A stretch of DNA of 64,000 bases from Mantis religiosa (GCA_030765055.1 CM060947.1:54573891-54637890), one strand, 5' to 3'; shown: positions 22,917 through 35,095, counted from the stretch's first letter. The notes: generated by a model not told the origin, from the letters alone. Made by a program: numbers and translations.

Positions 22917-25524
22917 TGTCGGCAACATAACTCAAACTCAGATAAGTATCATATTTAAGTGTTTAAATACATGTGAAAATGAGTCACAAAACTTTTCACA
23001 TAAATTTCACCATTCCAAAGTACTCTTTTGCAGCTAAAGTTTTGTCTTTTTTTCCTTAAAAGGGAAAATGATTTTAACTAAAATATTTAAGTTTAAGATA
23101 TTTACACAAATGTATGTGTTGAAATTTGAAGTTCTCTTTATCAGGAAGGAATTTTGAGTAATTTTGTATATCTTTAAGCAATAGAAAAAAATGTAGATCT
23201 GTCTAAAACCATGAATTGATAGTTTTTTTTTTGGGGGGGGGGGGGGCATCAGGTATTTCCAAAATACTGTTATTATTGGTTTGAATTTTTCAACACCTTT
23301 ATCATTCCTTTATCACTATTTAGTTGTTTCTCCTAATATAATGGAATTTCAAGGCCAGAATATGGCCACTCACTTTAGATCATCTTACTATCGATTAAGC
23401 TTCATCTAATATAATTTTGAGCTTCATTATATCATAGTCCATACATATTGGAATAAGCTTCATCTATTTGCTTTACAATAAAATGTGCAATAAAACTATT
23501 TCTAAAAAGGTTTATCTCATCTACCAAAGATGGATGGAAAGAAGTGAGGACCCCAAATAGCTTTAAAATTAATATTTTATTTCATGTTCCAGGAATGTTT
23601 GACATATGGCCCGTCATGGATAAGTGTACAGTAGTTGCCAAAAAGGAACTGTTCTATGCCTGGCCATTTGGCTTGGCAGCTTGGCTGTGTGGGCTCATAT
23701 TTATAGATCGACTGAATTCTGACAAAGCCAGAGCCACCATCAACAAGGCTACCACTCTCATCAAAGAAAAGAAGGCAAGTTTTATTTAGTTGTGATGAAT
23801 TTAACTGTGATATAATGCAGTAAGTGTATGTTTGTAGAACAAGAAATTTGAAGAGGACAAGCCAGCTTGATTTTTATCTTCACTATCAAGTTTCTGCAAA
23901 CCACTTCATGTATGTATATTACATACTATTTTATTAGGATAATAAATATTAGAAATATAAAAATAAAATTAATTACTGCCAGCATTCAAAATTTGAATCA
24001 AGTTTATCTGCGCTAGGCTCTGTAAACTGATAATTAAGTAGTCATTCCTGTTAGTGTTGATCAAGCTGGTCTACAGCTAGACATAGCCGCTTGCAGTGAA
24101 AAAAATTATATTTAAATTCTGCCTGAATTAATTTGTTAGTAAATATTAAATAATGGAGGTGAATATGGTACGATTTAAATGGTAAAATGCAACTATCAAA
24201 TAAGATAATATTTGTCTTCAGCTATAAGTATACATATCAGTAGTTTCAGGATAAATACATTTTATTAATGTCTGGTAAAGATGCAAAACGGATGGAGTAT
24301 AGAATGTCCATTAAGAGATTAAACTGGGTACAAATAAAATCATCTGAATTTTATCCACAGCATGAAGTTTGAAGCTTCCTCCCTCAAAATAGTACCTTAA
24401 GAATATGACAGGTGAATTCTAAAAGCCCATTTCATTCTGCTAACACAAATTAATTAGTAAGCATAGTAAAATTATAAAATATGAACTTAATTGAAATTCT
24501 AATTAGAATAATGCTTATTATGCTCACAACTAGAATTCTCACACAGTTGAGAGGGCATGCTCAATTAATAACCTTAGTATGGAAATAATATGGCAGAAAA
24601 AGAAAGTATTATTAAACAAAAGTGTAGAGAACTGTTAGTCTTTTGTTCAGTAATGCGAATTTTGATAGTGTTATATCCAATGATTCATTTGTGGTTATAA
24701 CATTTAAAATATCCTTATGATGGGAGAGATGCACACTCCAGAAACATCGATTTCTAATCATCTTTTCGCCTGGCTTGCTGCCCGAGAAGAAATTGAGCAT
24801 ATAGCTCAAGTGTTTTTAGTTGTTTTTTTATGATGAGATTCCCTTTTGCCACTGCCTATTCTCTTCAGTTGGACTTCCTGGTTTCCACTGGATTGTAAGT
24901 GAATAATGTAACCAATATCTGGTTGCATTCCACAAGAAACAAGTCTTGCACCTCTATTATCAACATATTTACACATTCACAATAATGTAGATGAAGTTGT
25001 GCTTCAGGATAATTTAAATTGAGTAAGTAATTGGTCTGTTATTAATAAAAAGATAATTAATGCTAAGAAAATTAAGTCTATTGCATTTAGCGCATCTAAG
25101 AGGAAAATTCTTCATAACTATCAGATCTACGGCAAACAAATTCACATTTGGACAGCTCCAAAAATTTGGATGTGTACTTGGTAAGTAATGCTAGATAGGA
25201 TGATCAGGTAAATTCTGCATTCAGAAAGGCCTGGAAAACATTATATTTCTTAATGAGGATACTGACAAATGGGAGCGCAAAGTCCAGGGAAACTGCCTAC
25301 AGCCGATTATTGAATATGAAGCAACATTTTGGGACCCATATAGAGTTAGAATGATTTATTAGAATCAATACATAATGGTTCATTGCCCGCCCCGGGATTT
25401 TCCCTTATCCTGGAAGACAAATGTCGGGTAACTCTAAGCTCCATGGATCCCGGGCTCCTTTGAGCATCATTTCACCCATTCCATTCATCGTCCGATATGA
25501 CTTAACGTTGGAGGACGTAAATTA

Positions 25525-25566
<42 letters not shown>

Positions 25567-28500
25567 ATAATGGTTCAAATATATGGGGTGGTGGCTAAAA
25601 CTAACTTTTATACTTGTATTACGGAACCATAATCTGATAGCTATAATAATCTGTTTCATAGATGGAACTATATTATTCATTTTTTTTCCCATAATTTTAT
25701 TGTTTTTGCACTTAATTTTTGTAATCTCAATTTATACATTTAACTCTGCCACACAAAGAGAAGTGAATTTAAAGGACATCACATATCAACCAGCTCTTAA
25801 AATATTTAACTATTGGTAAGCTTATTGTATTCCCCTAATCCCATTGTATCTACAACGATATATGTAATAATGCCATTTTCACAAATGTTTGTAATGGTTT
25901 ATGCGAAGTAGATGGAAGAAGAAGCTTTTAGAAAGAGTTTGTGAAAGAAGGGGTAGAGAAAAACTTGTGAGTGTAGCACATCAGATATTTATTTTAACTT
26001 CAGCATCTTGCAAAGATGCAACAGGAAAATTTTTAAGAAAATTCTGCCCCAACCTGAACTTCCTTTACATGGAAAATGTTTACAATAAAAGAGGCTCTAA
26101 CAATACTCCAAGTTTAAGATGGGTTACATTATAAGTAAAGTGTAAGTCTTAAATATTTTTGGTGAGGTCCTCTTCATTCGGCAGGAATTTGACATTTTTA
26201 TAAATAGTAAAAGAGCTACATAAAAATGCACAATATATTTCAAATAACATTTTTCCATCAGTCATTTCCAAGATATCCATTATTATTGGGGTTTTTCAAA
26301 ACTTATTATTTCCTTAAAGTGGTGTCACTATTCAGTTCTTTTTCTGTGATGTCTCAGAAAGAGTATGAAATTTCAAGGAAAGCGTTTGGCAACTAGCATT
26401 CAAACATAGAATACTGATTTGGTTTCCTTTATTTCTGTTGTTATCTACAACAAAACTGTGTAATGTAAGTTTTTTGTTTCAAAGATTTAGCTAAGTTAAC
26501 ATGAAGCAGTTAGGAGGGGGGGAACCCTTCATAAGAGTCTGTAGGAACTATACAAATTTGAGGACAGGGATAGTGAAAAGTTATGTAAATGTTACCTTTG
26601 TTTCCTAAAATGAATGCCAAAATGCTATATACTTTAATGATCTTTGGCATATTTTCTGCTTCAGAGTACAGTAATGTAGATTTTTTAATGCCTCTCCTAG
26701 CGCCTGCAATCTTCCAAGATGAAGACACAAAGAAGAGAAGACATAAAAGCTACATGCAGTTAATCTGGTTTTCTCTTAAATTGCAGATGGTTCATACAGA
26801 GTGGTCATGTGAAACCGGCAGATGAAATGGTAAAAAAAATTATTAGATTTTTGTTCTTTTCAGCTTCTTGGGTGATGAAAACAAAATTTTCACCTTGGTG
26901 TTGGTTCAGAGGAAACTGGTTGCTTTACAATTTGACTGACTTCAGCATATTTGCTAAGCATGAAATTGCATATATATTACAGCATGTTAGATATAAGTGT
27001 TCATGATTACTGTTAGGCACAAGAAAGATAGAATCAAACATTTTTCTTAGACTTTAGCAATGTGAAAGTGCTAATATAAGATATATGTAAGCTAAATATC
27101 CTTTTAGGCTTCTCCATTTACATATATGCATATAAACCTTCAGATGTTCGAACAGAGAAAAGCTAAAAAAGTATATTCTTTGACATTATCAGATTCTTTC
27201 TGATAGCTTATCAAAAATTTCAGTTCCAGGCACACATTACTTTAGTCACTTGAACCATTGTTGCACACCCATCTGCTTATATAGCATATTTTTTCTTCTT
27301 ACAAGTCAAATAACTCAAAGTAAGAAGAGTTGTCACGAATTCATTGATTACTAACATTATTCCCTTATCTGTCAGGGTTTGTTTTAATGTCATCTTCACA
27401 TTTCATGCAAAAGCTCTAGAAATAATTAAAACATGTTATATTATTTTAGAATGCCAAAAGAACGTACTTCTATGTTGGGTTTTGGAGATGTTTAATTATC
27501 AGTTATAGTTATAAACATTATCATAGAATTTGTATTTCATATTTAATGTTCAAAGATTTACCGCTAATCGTGCGGTAAAAATTTAACATCAAACAGATAC
27601 AGTACGCGCAAGATAAGAGCACTGGATTTACGGGGTAGTGCGGGTAGAGGGGAAGTTGCGAGAGCTAATGCTCTTTTGTTTCTGCAGTGTGGTCAACCTT
27701 GAAAAACACTCTTTAGCAAAATAGTGTGTAAGATAAGTGAAGATACGCGCTGCAAGTGTGAGATCTGTGAACAAACATTAAATTGAACTCAATCATATAA
27801 GCTGTATATTTATATACTTACTATTTATGAAACACATAAAAACAGTAAATAAGTTTGACAGCCATAAATACCCATTCGCTTTGTGATTCTTCGATTTCTG
27901 AGTCCACTGCATCAGTTTCTTTGCTAGTATTCTCTGAATTGTTGATAATTTCATCAATCGCATTTTCAATTACACCATTATTTCTCCAATATTTCATTTC
28001 CAGTTCTTGCAGTATCCTTCCCAATCCATCGCAGTTACAGAAGAGAATGCTTCTATAGCAAGTTTCTGCAGATTTGTGGCTGACATATCACCAGTAACGT
28101 TGTGTCCTCTGAAAACATTTTTCTTTATTTTTGCCCACGCCAGTTCAATTGCATTCAGATCACAGTTATAAGGAGGTAAACGAATAATAGTGTGTCCACT
28201 TTCAAGAACCGTAACATCCACAACATACGTAAGTCTTGCTCCTAGGTTTGCTGGCCTCTATTAAATACCGGTGTAGCTTTGGTAATGGAGGGAAATAGAA
28301 AGCTATGTAGAAATATACAAAGGACTCAGAGCAAGAGAAAAAGAAAGATAAAAGAGCAAGATATAAGGAAAAGGAGGAAGCCAAAAAGGAAAGGATTGAA
28401 GGGAAAAGAAGAAAGAAAGAAAACATCACTATTAATTATTACCATACACAGATCACAGCCTTACCTGCTTTTCCCTGGTGTTTTTGGAGATTCATTAGGA

Positions 28501-31500
28501 TGAGATGTACAAAACGATTTAATACGCCTGACGGTGCTGACACTTTTTCCTGCGTAAGCAGCAGCTCATTCTATTGATTTGCTGAGTGGGAACATTAACT
28601 GATTGTTATCCTTTTCTATATCACAACTTTGTGCAACTTTCGCTATTATTTTGCGGCCATCACTGTGCACAACTCTACGTGCATGTTTCCGAGTCTGAGT
28701 TCGTTGCTCGGAAGGTACATATGATGATGAGTTTGGTGTGCCCTCAGCCTTAATTACAAACTGGTTAAGCTATAATAATTAACCTCAAACTTGCACAAAA
28801 CAAATGCACACAGAAAACAAAGAGCGCGCGTAAAAGCTTAGCATATTAGTCACTAGATGTCAGAGTGAACTAGTTTAGTGTACTAGTATAGCGCATTTCA
28901 TGTTTCTAAGTTGTCATCTGTGTTTACAGAGTTAGCCGAAACCTACCGAGTGATGACTTGGGAGACGAATGCTCAAGATAAATTGCGCATACTGCATATC
29001 TTTCAATAGGTACAGTGAAACTGAAAAATTCAATGCCATAGCCGGGATTTGAACCACGGATCTTCCAGTCTCCATTTAGTTGCTCTTAACCATTGAGTTA
29101 CCATGGCTAACATGCCAGCATGACCTTAATTCTCCAAATAACTTGTATTTTTCCTGGTAAACCACCTTAGCCTACACACAGCTAATGTGAAAGAATTATT
29201 AATTTCCATCAATTAATCTAAGAAATATATCTCTTTGAAATATATTTGTGGAAAAATCGCTCAAAACAAATTGGTACAAATGGCATCAAATCGATAGTAA
29301 CTAAGTTTATCTCGCCTGTGGATGCTTGTGGTTATGCTCACATTACAACTGCAAAGTACTAAATTGGCTAAATTTTGTTAAGGGAAATAAAACACATTTT
29401 TACATTTTGTTAAATGGAGGAAACCAATTAAACACTGTATGCAACTTGTTAAAAAATTAATTTTAGTAATTTATGTTTAAATTTTTATGAAAACATCACA
29501 TGATAAGTAAGATACACTTCTATGATCTTCTTCTAGGTACAACAGAAGGAAAAGAAAGAATTGAGAGGGGGAGAGAGAATGGTGAGAAACAAAGTGAGGA
29601 AATAAAGGAGAGAATTAATCTCCACGTGTAATGCAGTAATGCAAGCAAAACCGCAGGCTCTTCTAGTAAGAAACACAATCTAAAATATATAAAAAACTAA
29701 GCTAATAATGGTGATGGCGGTGGCGGAAGAGTATATAATATTTGTTAACTGTGGATTTAAGGAGCAGATCTATGCATACTTGCTAAATAATTGGTAAAAT
29801 ATAATAACTCTTTTACTTGGCACATTAACAAAACTAATATCTAGCATTAAGAGTCTATTAACTGTATGATAGCGGTGATGCTTATAGCTCTGGGAGAAAT
29901 AATGCTATAAATAAAACAGGCAATAAAAATAATTATAAGTGGCTCAAATACTCCAAATTAATGAAAAATGATTACCTTTTGTTACAGAATTGTTTGTCAA
30001 AGGTGTGTATAGTTGAAGATTAAAACTTGTACTGATTTAGGATGCATATAAGAATGATACAAGTGTCAATTAGTGCCTGTTGTAATGAAGGGTTGATATG
30101 ATTTCATTACACTGTTTTATCACAGTTTTTTCGTACTTTCTGCTTTACTTATAATAATAAATTTTACTGCGCACAATATGCAAAATCTGCATATTACATC
30201 AAGTACAAGTATATACATTTCCCTCTAAGAGAACTTTGGTCAGAGCAAAACTGAGTCAGAGAAACTGTTCTCTTCCATTCTAAATTTTACGTCATTGTGA
30301 AGTTATTACACTTAGCTGCATTAGTGACAGTTTTACAGATTTCAGTTCCCTAACTTGTATCTCTTAGTCTTTGAAAGAAATATGACCTTGCAAACAAAAA
30401 ATAAGAAGACCTGGTGATACCATTGATTTATAGCGTTTTGTATCCTCAATAGAACATCATTAATTATGTAAGTGAAGCTACTGAAGGGTTAAACGTGTGT
30501 ATTCTGTATTTGTATGTTTAAATTCCTTCTCATTCATGTTTTATAACATATGTACAAGGAATTGCAATTTATATGTCATTTTATATGTTACAGATCAAAA
30601 TGTGGGTATTTCCTGAAGGTACGAGAAATAATACAGGAGATATATTACCATTTAAAAAGGGAGCCTTCCATGTTGCTATATCAGCACAAGTTCCAGTGTT
30701 GCCAGTTGTATTCTCATCTTATTATTTTCTGGACAGTAATAAGAAAGAATTTGAATCAGGTATGCTCATAATTTATTTAAACTTAATTTAACTGTTCCTG
30801 ACACAAAGGTGAAACTTCTTTAAGTTATTATTACTGCCCAGATTATATGCAGAATGATTAGTGATAGCGAGTACTAATAAATCAAGGTTAGGTATTTATA
30901 ATATTTTGAGTTACAGATATTATTATTGCTATTCATATTACTACCATTATTACTATTATTATTTAACAGCAGCATCTGTTATAAGGTACATTTACAGAAA
31001 TTAAATGATGCTCGTAAACAGAAAATTCCTCAAAAATCTCAAAAATAAAATACAAACTGAAATTATGAAATTAGGATACCATAATATCGGCGTTGAACAC
31101 TTGAACTAAGTCATTACAATTTTATCTCTCAATTTGACAAATCTGACCAACTGATCCAAAGGTAATGGTTTTAAAGCTGGCCCAGGCAGCTATAAGGCTA
31201 TATCCTATATGGCAGCTATCAATAAGGCTATAATAGTGTGGATTAATTTATTAATAGTCTAGTTAGTACCTCGTTTGTATCATACAATCTGTATAAATTC
31301 ATATGACATGGTTCTTTTGTGTATTTAACACTATACTGAATTGAAAATAAATAAATAAATTATAATCATAACTATTCTTGGCACAATAGGGAGACTAAGA
31401 TGACTGACAGGTATTGAAGACCAAGGAATGACCATTAGTTAGTGGCTAATACATAACCATGTAACTAGCCTTGTTAAAACACTTGCATGCATCTGTACTG

Positions 31501-34020
31501 CACAAAACACACAAACGCAACAGAGGAAAGCAGAGCGGTCTGTTATCATAATATAAACTACCTATTTACTGACCTGTTGATTAAGGGTAGGCCAGCACAC
31601 TGGATTTCTGCTGAAGGTAATTCGTCAAGAGCTAACACGCAACCTATACCATGAAACTGCTGTAAATTCTGTACTCAATATGTTTAATTTCTTGTTCTTG
31701 GTTTCATTCACAATCAAAGTAAGTAAACAGTGTACTTTAGTTCTCTCTAGTGTGAATATGGTACCTATTTCATCTTCACTGACTTCAAAATTAAAATCAT
31801 GGACTGCAATTGACGAGTACTTTACAACGGAGGGCAAAATAGACCTTTGTCAAAATTGCAACAAATAGGATGTTCTATGAAATCCCAGCTTAAACAGCAT
31901 TTAGGAAATTCACTGCATAGAAAATAAATAATTACATCAACCGACAAAGCAAATGCTTCTAACACAGATGAAAAATTCCTCAACTTTAATTGATCCTTTC
32001 TATAAGGATTTGTGCATGCAATGATTGCTGCTAATATTCCATGGTACAAGATTCAAGTGCCTAAATTCAGATTTTTCTTGGAAAAATACTGCAAGCAACA
32101 TATACCTGACCATTCAACATTATGTAAAAAGCTATCTGCAAGTCTGCTGCGATGGACAGCATAATAGAGCACATAGGAGATTCTTTCATATGGGTTGCGG
32201 TTGATGAAACAACTGATTCTAAGACGTAACATAGCTAATCTCATTGGTAGATATGTTTGAGCCTGACAGTGCTTCTAACCCGTGTTTAATCTTTTGCAAA
32301 AAGCTGGTCCATACAAATCATTCAACTATTGCAAGATTTGTGAATGTCACAGTTTGTGTCGAATTCTAAAATGGGACATTATAGATTGTCCTGAGAACAT
32401 TTCCCCAGGAAAGATTCCTTTGTTAAAATTTGTCCCAGTCATATCATGTGATGTTAAGCAGTCATTTTCCACTTATAGGAACATTCTATCTGGAGAACGG
32501 CTATCAAGACCCCCAGAGAACTTAGAAAAATATTTAATTGTTCACTGTGCTGCAAAATTTAATGAATGAATGTCTCTAGCTATGAAATTTGCATTTATTT
32601 TTGTGATTACTCATATAATACTTTTACTTGATAAAATTGAGTTAATTTTCGAAATTAAATTAATATAATGTGGTTTCTAGGCTAGATTTTCATCAATAAT
32701 AGTTAACTGTACTGAGAAATGTATGAATTTCTCTTGAGCATAGTATTAGAAATTTGAATTTAATATTTTATATCACATATTTTAAAGATTTTACATATTT
32801 TCCCAATTTTCACTACTTATTTATGTACATATTTTCCAAATGATACTACATGAAAATCCCAGCTCTAATTATAACATATTGGTATTATATTTATTTGCAT
32901 TATGAAAACTGTTTGGGTTAAAAATTGTAGCTTTTTATGGTTATGTTAGACATTGCATCGTGAATCACTTTTTGCAAAATTTAAGTTTCTGTCTTAGCAC
33001 AAATAATATTTAGTAGATATGAATTTACTTGGTGCTTGATATACTCTACTTAAGGGAATGCAATATGGCAACATTGCAAACTGATTGGTTGCTGGTTTGG
33101 TAGCATTCAAGGACAGAAATCATCCCATTTGAAGGCCCGCCTCGGTAGCGTGATGGTAGCATGTCTGCTTCATGTTCAAGAGGTACCGAGTTTAAATCTC
33201 GGTCAGGGTGAGTTACCTGGATAAGGTTTTTTCCGGAATTTCCCCTTATCCTGAAAGACGAATGTCGGGCAACTCTAAGGTCTATGGACCCTGGGCTCAT
33301 TTGAGCATCATTGCACCCATTCCATTCATCGTCCAATATGACTTAACGTTGGAGGACATAAATTACAACAACAAAATCACAGTAGAGTAGGCAAAAGCAA
33401 ATATAAATATGGAAAGTGGTTGAATGTGGAGAAGAGAAGGATAAAGGGTGAGAAATGGTTATGACAGTTGTAATAGGGAAAGTACCACACTCTTCTCTAA
33501 CTGATACAACTATTTCTATACCCTTCCAACATCCTTTGACAGTTTTGTTGGGGTTTTATGCCCTTACCAAAAAAAAAAAAAAAAAAAAAAATCTTATTAT
33601 TGTTTGCTGTTCTACAGTGCACACAGTTAAGGGTGTGACCATTGTGTTTCAACTGACCTTCATATTCAATAAGTTATTCCATCTGCCTGCATATGTCAAA
33701 ACTTTTTCAAAACATGTACCTTTATTTTCCAGGAGTTTGAAATATGTTAACTGCATTTATACTGTTGGTTTGCTCTTACTTTTGGAATCATCCTTGCACT
33801 TTTGAAAACGAACATTCAGATATGATTATACGTGAGTTTCACATTGTATTTGACAGGAAACATCATAATAACAACTTTGCCACCAATCAAGACAGAGGGA
33901 CTGTCCAAAAATGATGTTGAAGACTTGATGAATCGCACTCGTGCTGTAATGTTGGAAGTCTTCAACGCCACTTCGAAGGAAGTTCAGGACTCTGCACTAC
34001 TCAAGATTCCAAGCTATTAA
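21533..34020 (+). CDS. AGPAT: 1-acyl-sn-glycerol-3-phosphate acyltransferase (AGPAT), five coding exons
   Basis: Transfers an acyl group from acyl-CoA to lysophosphatidic acid, making phosphatidic acid; family members sit in the ER membrane. Exons 21533-21717, 21805-22034, 23593-23774, 30594-30759 and 33857-34020 give 927 bp and 308 residues, with all phases matching. Residues 8-20 and 30-52 are hydrophobic membrane segments. Acyltransferase motif I is NHQSSLD (His131 and Asp136, the catalytic pair). Motif II is FIDR (175-178), motif III FPEGTR (205-210, glycerophosphate binding), and the motif IV region is VPVLPVV. Length and motif spacing are normal for the AGPAT1/2 type. The ATG at 21533 (caaaATG) precedes the first hydrophobic helix. 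Intron 3 begins GCAAGT rather than GT. Introns 3 and 4 hold LINE, SINE, DDE transposon and hAT remains. The gene looks intact. Confidence 0.95.
21805..22034 (+). CDS. AGPAT: AGPAT exon 2
   Basis: Acceptor ttttttctag at 21804, donor GTAAGT at 22035. Carries motif I, NHQSSLD, near its 3' end and joins exon 3 at Gly139. Confidence 0.95.
22035..23592 (+). other. AGPAT intron 2
   Basis: GT-AG intron of 1558 bp. It holds a (TG)n microsatellite and a T/G homopolymer pair near 23222-23246. No other coding exon is evident. Confidence 0.85.
22849..22915. repeat. (TG)n microsatellite
   Basis: About 67 bp of uninterrupted TG dinucleotides inside AGPAT intron 2. Confidence 0.97.
23593..23774 (+). CDS. 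AGPAT: AGPAT exon 3
   Basis: Acceptor ttccag at 23592. Encodes GMFDIWPVMDKC to LIKEKK, including KKELFYAWPFG and FIDR. The only donor that joins the conserved K-K / I-K-M-W-V-F-P-E-G-T-R sequence in phase is GCAAGT at 23775, a non-canonical GC donor with otherwise perfect consensus (AAG/GCAAGT). Confidence 0.93.
23781..24645. other. AGPAT intron 3, first part
   Basis: AT-rich intron sequence with nothing recognisable before the dispersed repeat at 24650. Confidence 0.5.
24650..24805 (-). repeat. Dispersed repeat fragment, pair with 15180-15275
   Basis: The longer of the two copies. It contains an extra segment around 24720-24757 between the shared blocks. Family unknown. Confidence 0.55.
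24955..25370 (+). mobile_element. LINE reverse-transcriptase fragment
   Basis: The plus strand reads WSVINKKIINAKKIKSIAFS (25038-25095) and FRKAWKTLYFLMRILTNG (~25220-25275), with one or two frameshifts between. This is the segment following the FADD motif in jockey/CR1-type reverse transcriptases (INxxKS..F; KA...L..L.R). A SINE-A copy is inserted at 25383. Remnant only. Confidence 0.75.
25383..25565 (+). repeat. tRNA-derived SINE, family A, copy 1 (internally deleted) with A39 tail
   Basis: Matches 33134-33376 and 59156-59394 but has lost the tRNA-like head between GCCCGCC and CCGGGATTTTCCC. It ends in 39 A at 25526-25564. The 12-bp duplication cataatggttca flanks it at 25371-25382 and 25566-25577. 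The long A tail suggests a fairly recent insertion. Confidence 0.88.
25578..27800. other. AGPAT intron 3, middle part
   Basis: Short ORFs only, none with recognisable family features. The ORF at 26809-27006 follows an AG but does not fit the AGPAT reading frame or family sequence, so I do not call an exon. Confidence 0.5.
27821..28780 (-). pseudogene. DDE transposase remnant (Tc1/mariner-like, DDE_3 type)
   Basis: The minus strand at 28221-27994 gives GHTIIRLPPYNCDLNAIELAWAKIK, matching the last catalytic region of DDE_3-type transposases (LPPYHCDLNPIE). It continues with DWEGYCKN and EMKYWRNNGVIENAIDEI, the expected C-terminus. Farther upstream on the minus strand (~28570-28490), AAYAGKSVSTVRRIKS is an HTH-like N-terminal segment followed by SPKTPGKS. 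The central part with the first two acidic residues is missing or replaced by A/G-rich sequence (28280-28440). Fragmentary; terminal repeats not identified. Confidence 0.7.
29013..29222 (-). repeat. tRNA-derived SINE, family C, copy 1 (rearranged)
   Basis: The minus strand has an A box-like GGTAACTCAATGG and a B box (GGTTCAAATCCC) leading to TATGGCATTGAATTTTTCAG, in 29105-29015. The right part (29168-29222) matches the plus-sense tail of the family (CTTAGCCT...ATTAATTTCCATCAATTAA), so two parts face opposite ways. Confidence 0.65.
29225..30590. other. AGPAT intron 3, last part
   Basis: No supported feature beyond AT-rich intron sequence. It ends in the ttatatgttacag acceptor for exon 4. Confidence 0.5.
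30594..30759 (+). CDS. AGPAT: AGPAT exon 4
   Basis: Acceptor tgttacag at 30593, donor GTATGC at 30760. Encodes IKMWVFPEGTR, PFKKGAFHVAISAQVPVLPVV and SSYYFLD, with motif III (FPEGTR) and the motif IV region. Joins exon 5 at Gly255. Confidence 0.96.
30762..31620. other. AGPAT intron 4, first part
   Basis: No gene. An ATT/TTA-rich simple-sequence patch lies at 30918-30965. Confidence 0.5.
31750..32569 (+). pseudogene. hAT-type transposase remnant (CGGBP1/DUF659-like), copy 1
   Basis: Plus-strand order fits the family. A BED-type zinc-finger piece comes first (KSQLKQHLGNSLHRK, ~31883-31920). Then IPWYKIQVPKFRFFLEKY (~32037-32085), and DSFIWVAVDETTDSKT (~32179-32226; the SVDETTD motif of DUF659 proteins). 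The C-terminal dimerisation segment is SCDVKQSFSTYRNILSGERL...NLEKYLIVHC (32440-32550). The middle of the catalytic domain is deleted and frames shift, so it is non-functional. Confidence 0.78.
32575..33130. other. AGPAT intron 4, AT-rich
   Basis: Low-complexity AT-rich sequence after the hAT remnant. No feature. Confidence 0.5.
33134..33376 (+). repeat. tRNA-derived SINE, family A, copy 2
   Basis: Full-length head GCCCGCCTCGGTAGCGTGAT, then a B box-like GAGTTTAAATCTCGG, then the body phrase CCTTATCCTGAAAGACGAATG. It ends GAGGACATAAATTACAACAACAAAA. A target-site duplication is not clear. Confidence 0.85.
33569..33591. repeat. A23 homopolymer
   Basis: A pure A run in AGPAT intron 4, not attached to a recognisable retroposon body. 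Confidence 0.9.
33857..34020 (+). CDS. AGPAT: AGPAT exon 5 (C-terminus and stop)
   Basis: Acceptor tttgacag at 33856. Encodes GNIIITTLPPIKTEGLSKND and DLMNRTRAVM, the conserved C-terminal block of the family, and ends in TAA at 34018-34020. Confidence 0.95.
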
Positions 34021-34875
34021 TTTGATAACTTTTGTTACATCTCTGAGAAATAGACTTGTAAATAAGTAAGCATAGGAAAGAGAGAAACTGAGGAATAGCA
34101 AGTATAGGAATAGAAACATTAGAAGTCTGAGTATTTGTGGAGATAGTTACTAGTGACTCATGTTGTTAGCTTTTTCCAAAACGTAATCATCACATTTATG
34201 TTTTAACATTCCAGTGATATCAAGTTATTGGAATTTTGAGAAAAGTCTTCCAAAGCCAGAGTCAGCAAGCTTTTCTGATAAGTCTGAGAGAATAGTGCGC
34301 TTTTTATATCAGTTTTAATATGGGGAAGAAGTAATGCATCACACGTGACTGAAGTCTTTTCAAGCTTAGCCTATCCTTTCATTTGATGACCATTTAGTAT
34401 TATGTGTATTAGTACAATTAGTATATAAAGAGTTCCTAAGTTTTCATTTTAATGTATATAATTATTAAGCTTCTATACTTATATTGGTATAGTGGAGTGT
34501 TATTTTTCAGATTCTGAGCTAAAAAATTGGTCCAAAACTGAAATTTTAGAATATCATTTGTATGTAAAACCAGCACTTTTGCACAAAGTGCACAAATACT
34601 TTTAAATTATGAGCCAAGTTAGTTAGGGGTAGAGTAATGTAACAGTTTAATTATAAGATTTACAAAGTAACGGTCATAGAAAGTAGTGCATTTGTACTTG
34701 CCAACTTTTATGGTTGTTCATAAAAGTAGTGGCAGTGGAGACATTTTTATGCTTTTACAGAAATTGGGATATTTTTTATGGTTGTTTGGACAGACGCAAA
34801 GTGTTGTAAACTCCAACCATTGTTATGCAAAAGCATTAAATTCTATTGCATAAAATTAAGTTAAGATTGCAGACT
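34021..34875 (+). other. AGPAT 3' UTR region
   Basis: Downstream of the stop codon with no ORF or repeat. A polyadenylation signal cannot be assigned: ATTAAA occurs near 34837, and an AATAAA at 34958 lies inside a dispersed repeat. The UTR end is unknown. Confidence 0.5.
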
Positions 34876-34879
34876 GATT

Positions 34880-35095
34880 AGTGTACAGTGCTACAAGGGC
34901 CAGAGCTTATCTGTCATCTGTCTTTCATCACGATAAAATCCTCCTTCATTGGGCTGCAATAAAATGCATAGCACCACTAGTGCTCTCTAGGAAATCGTAT
35001 ACAATGCTATGGTAGACCAGCGTTTATGTTCGTCTATCTTTCATCATGATCATGGTTCCCCTCTACTGGGCAGCAACAGATCTGCATACAGATTT
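34880..35095 (-). repeat. Dimeric dispersed repeat, copy 3
   Basis: In plus sense the two units begin GTACAGTGCTAC and GTATACAATGCTAT. Both carry TCTTTCATCAnGAT and end near TGCAnAnnATGCATAG / CAGCAACAGATCTGCAT. Homologous to 168-360 and 14830-15015. Confidence 0.65.

Noticed and set aside
26809..27006. Possible extra AGPAT exon in intron 3
   Set aside because: It interrupts the conserved KK-IKMWVFPEGTR junction and has no family similarity.
28279..28503. Lys/Arg-rich 74-residue ORF
   Set aside because: It translates a purine-rich (GA/AAG) tract within the DDE transposon remnant; low complexity only.
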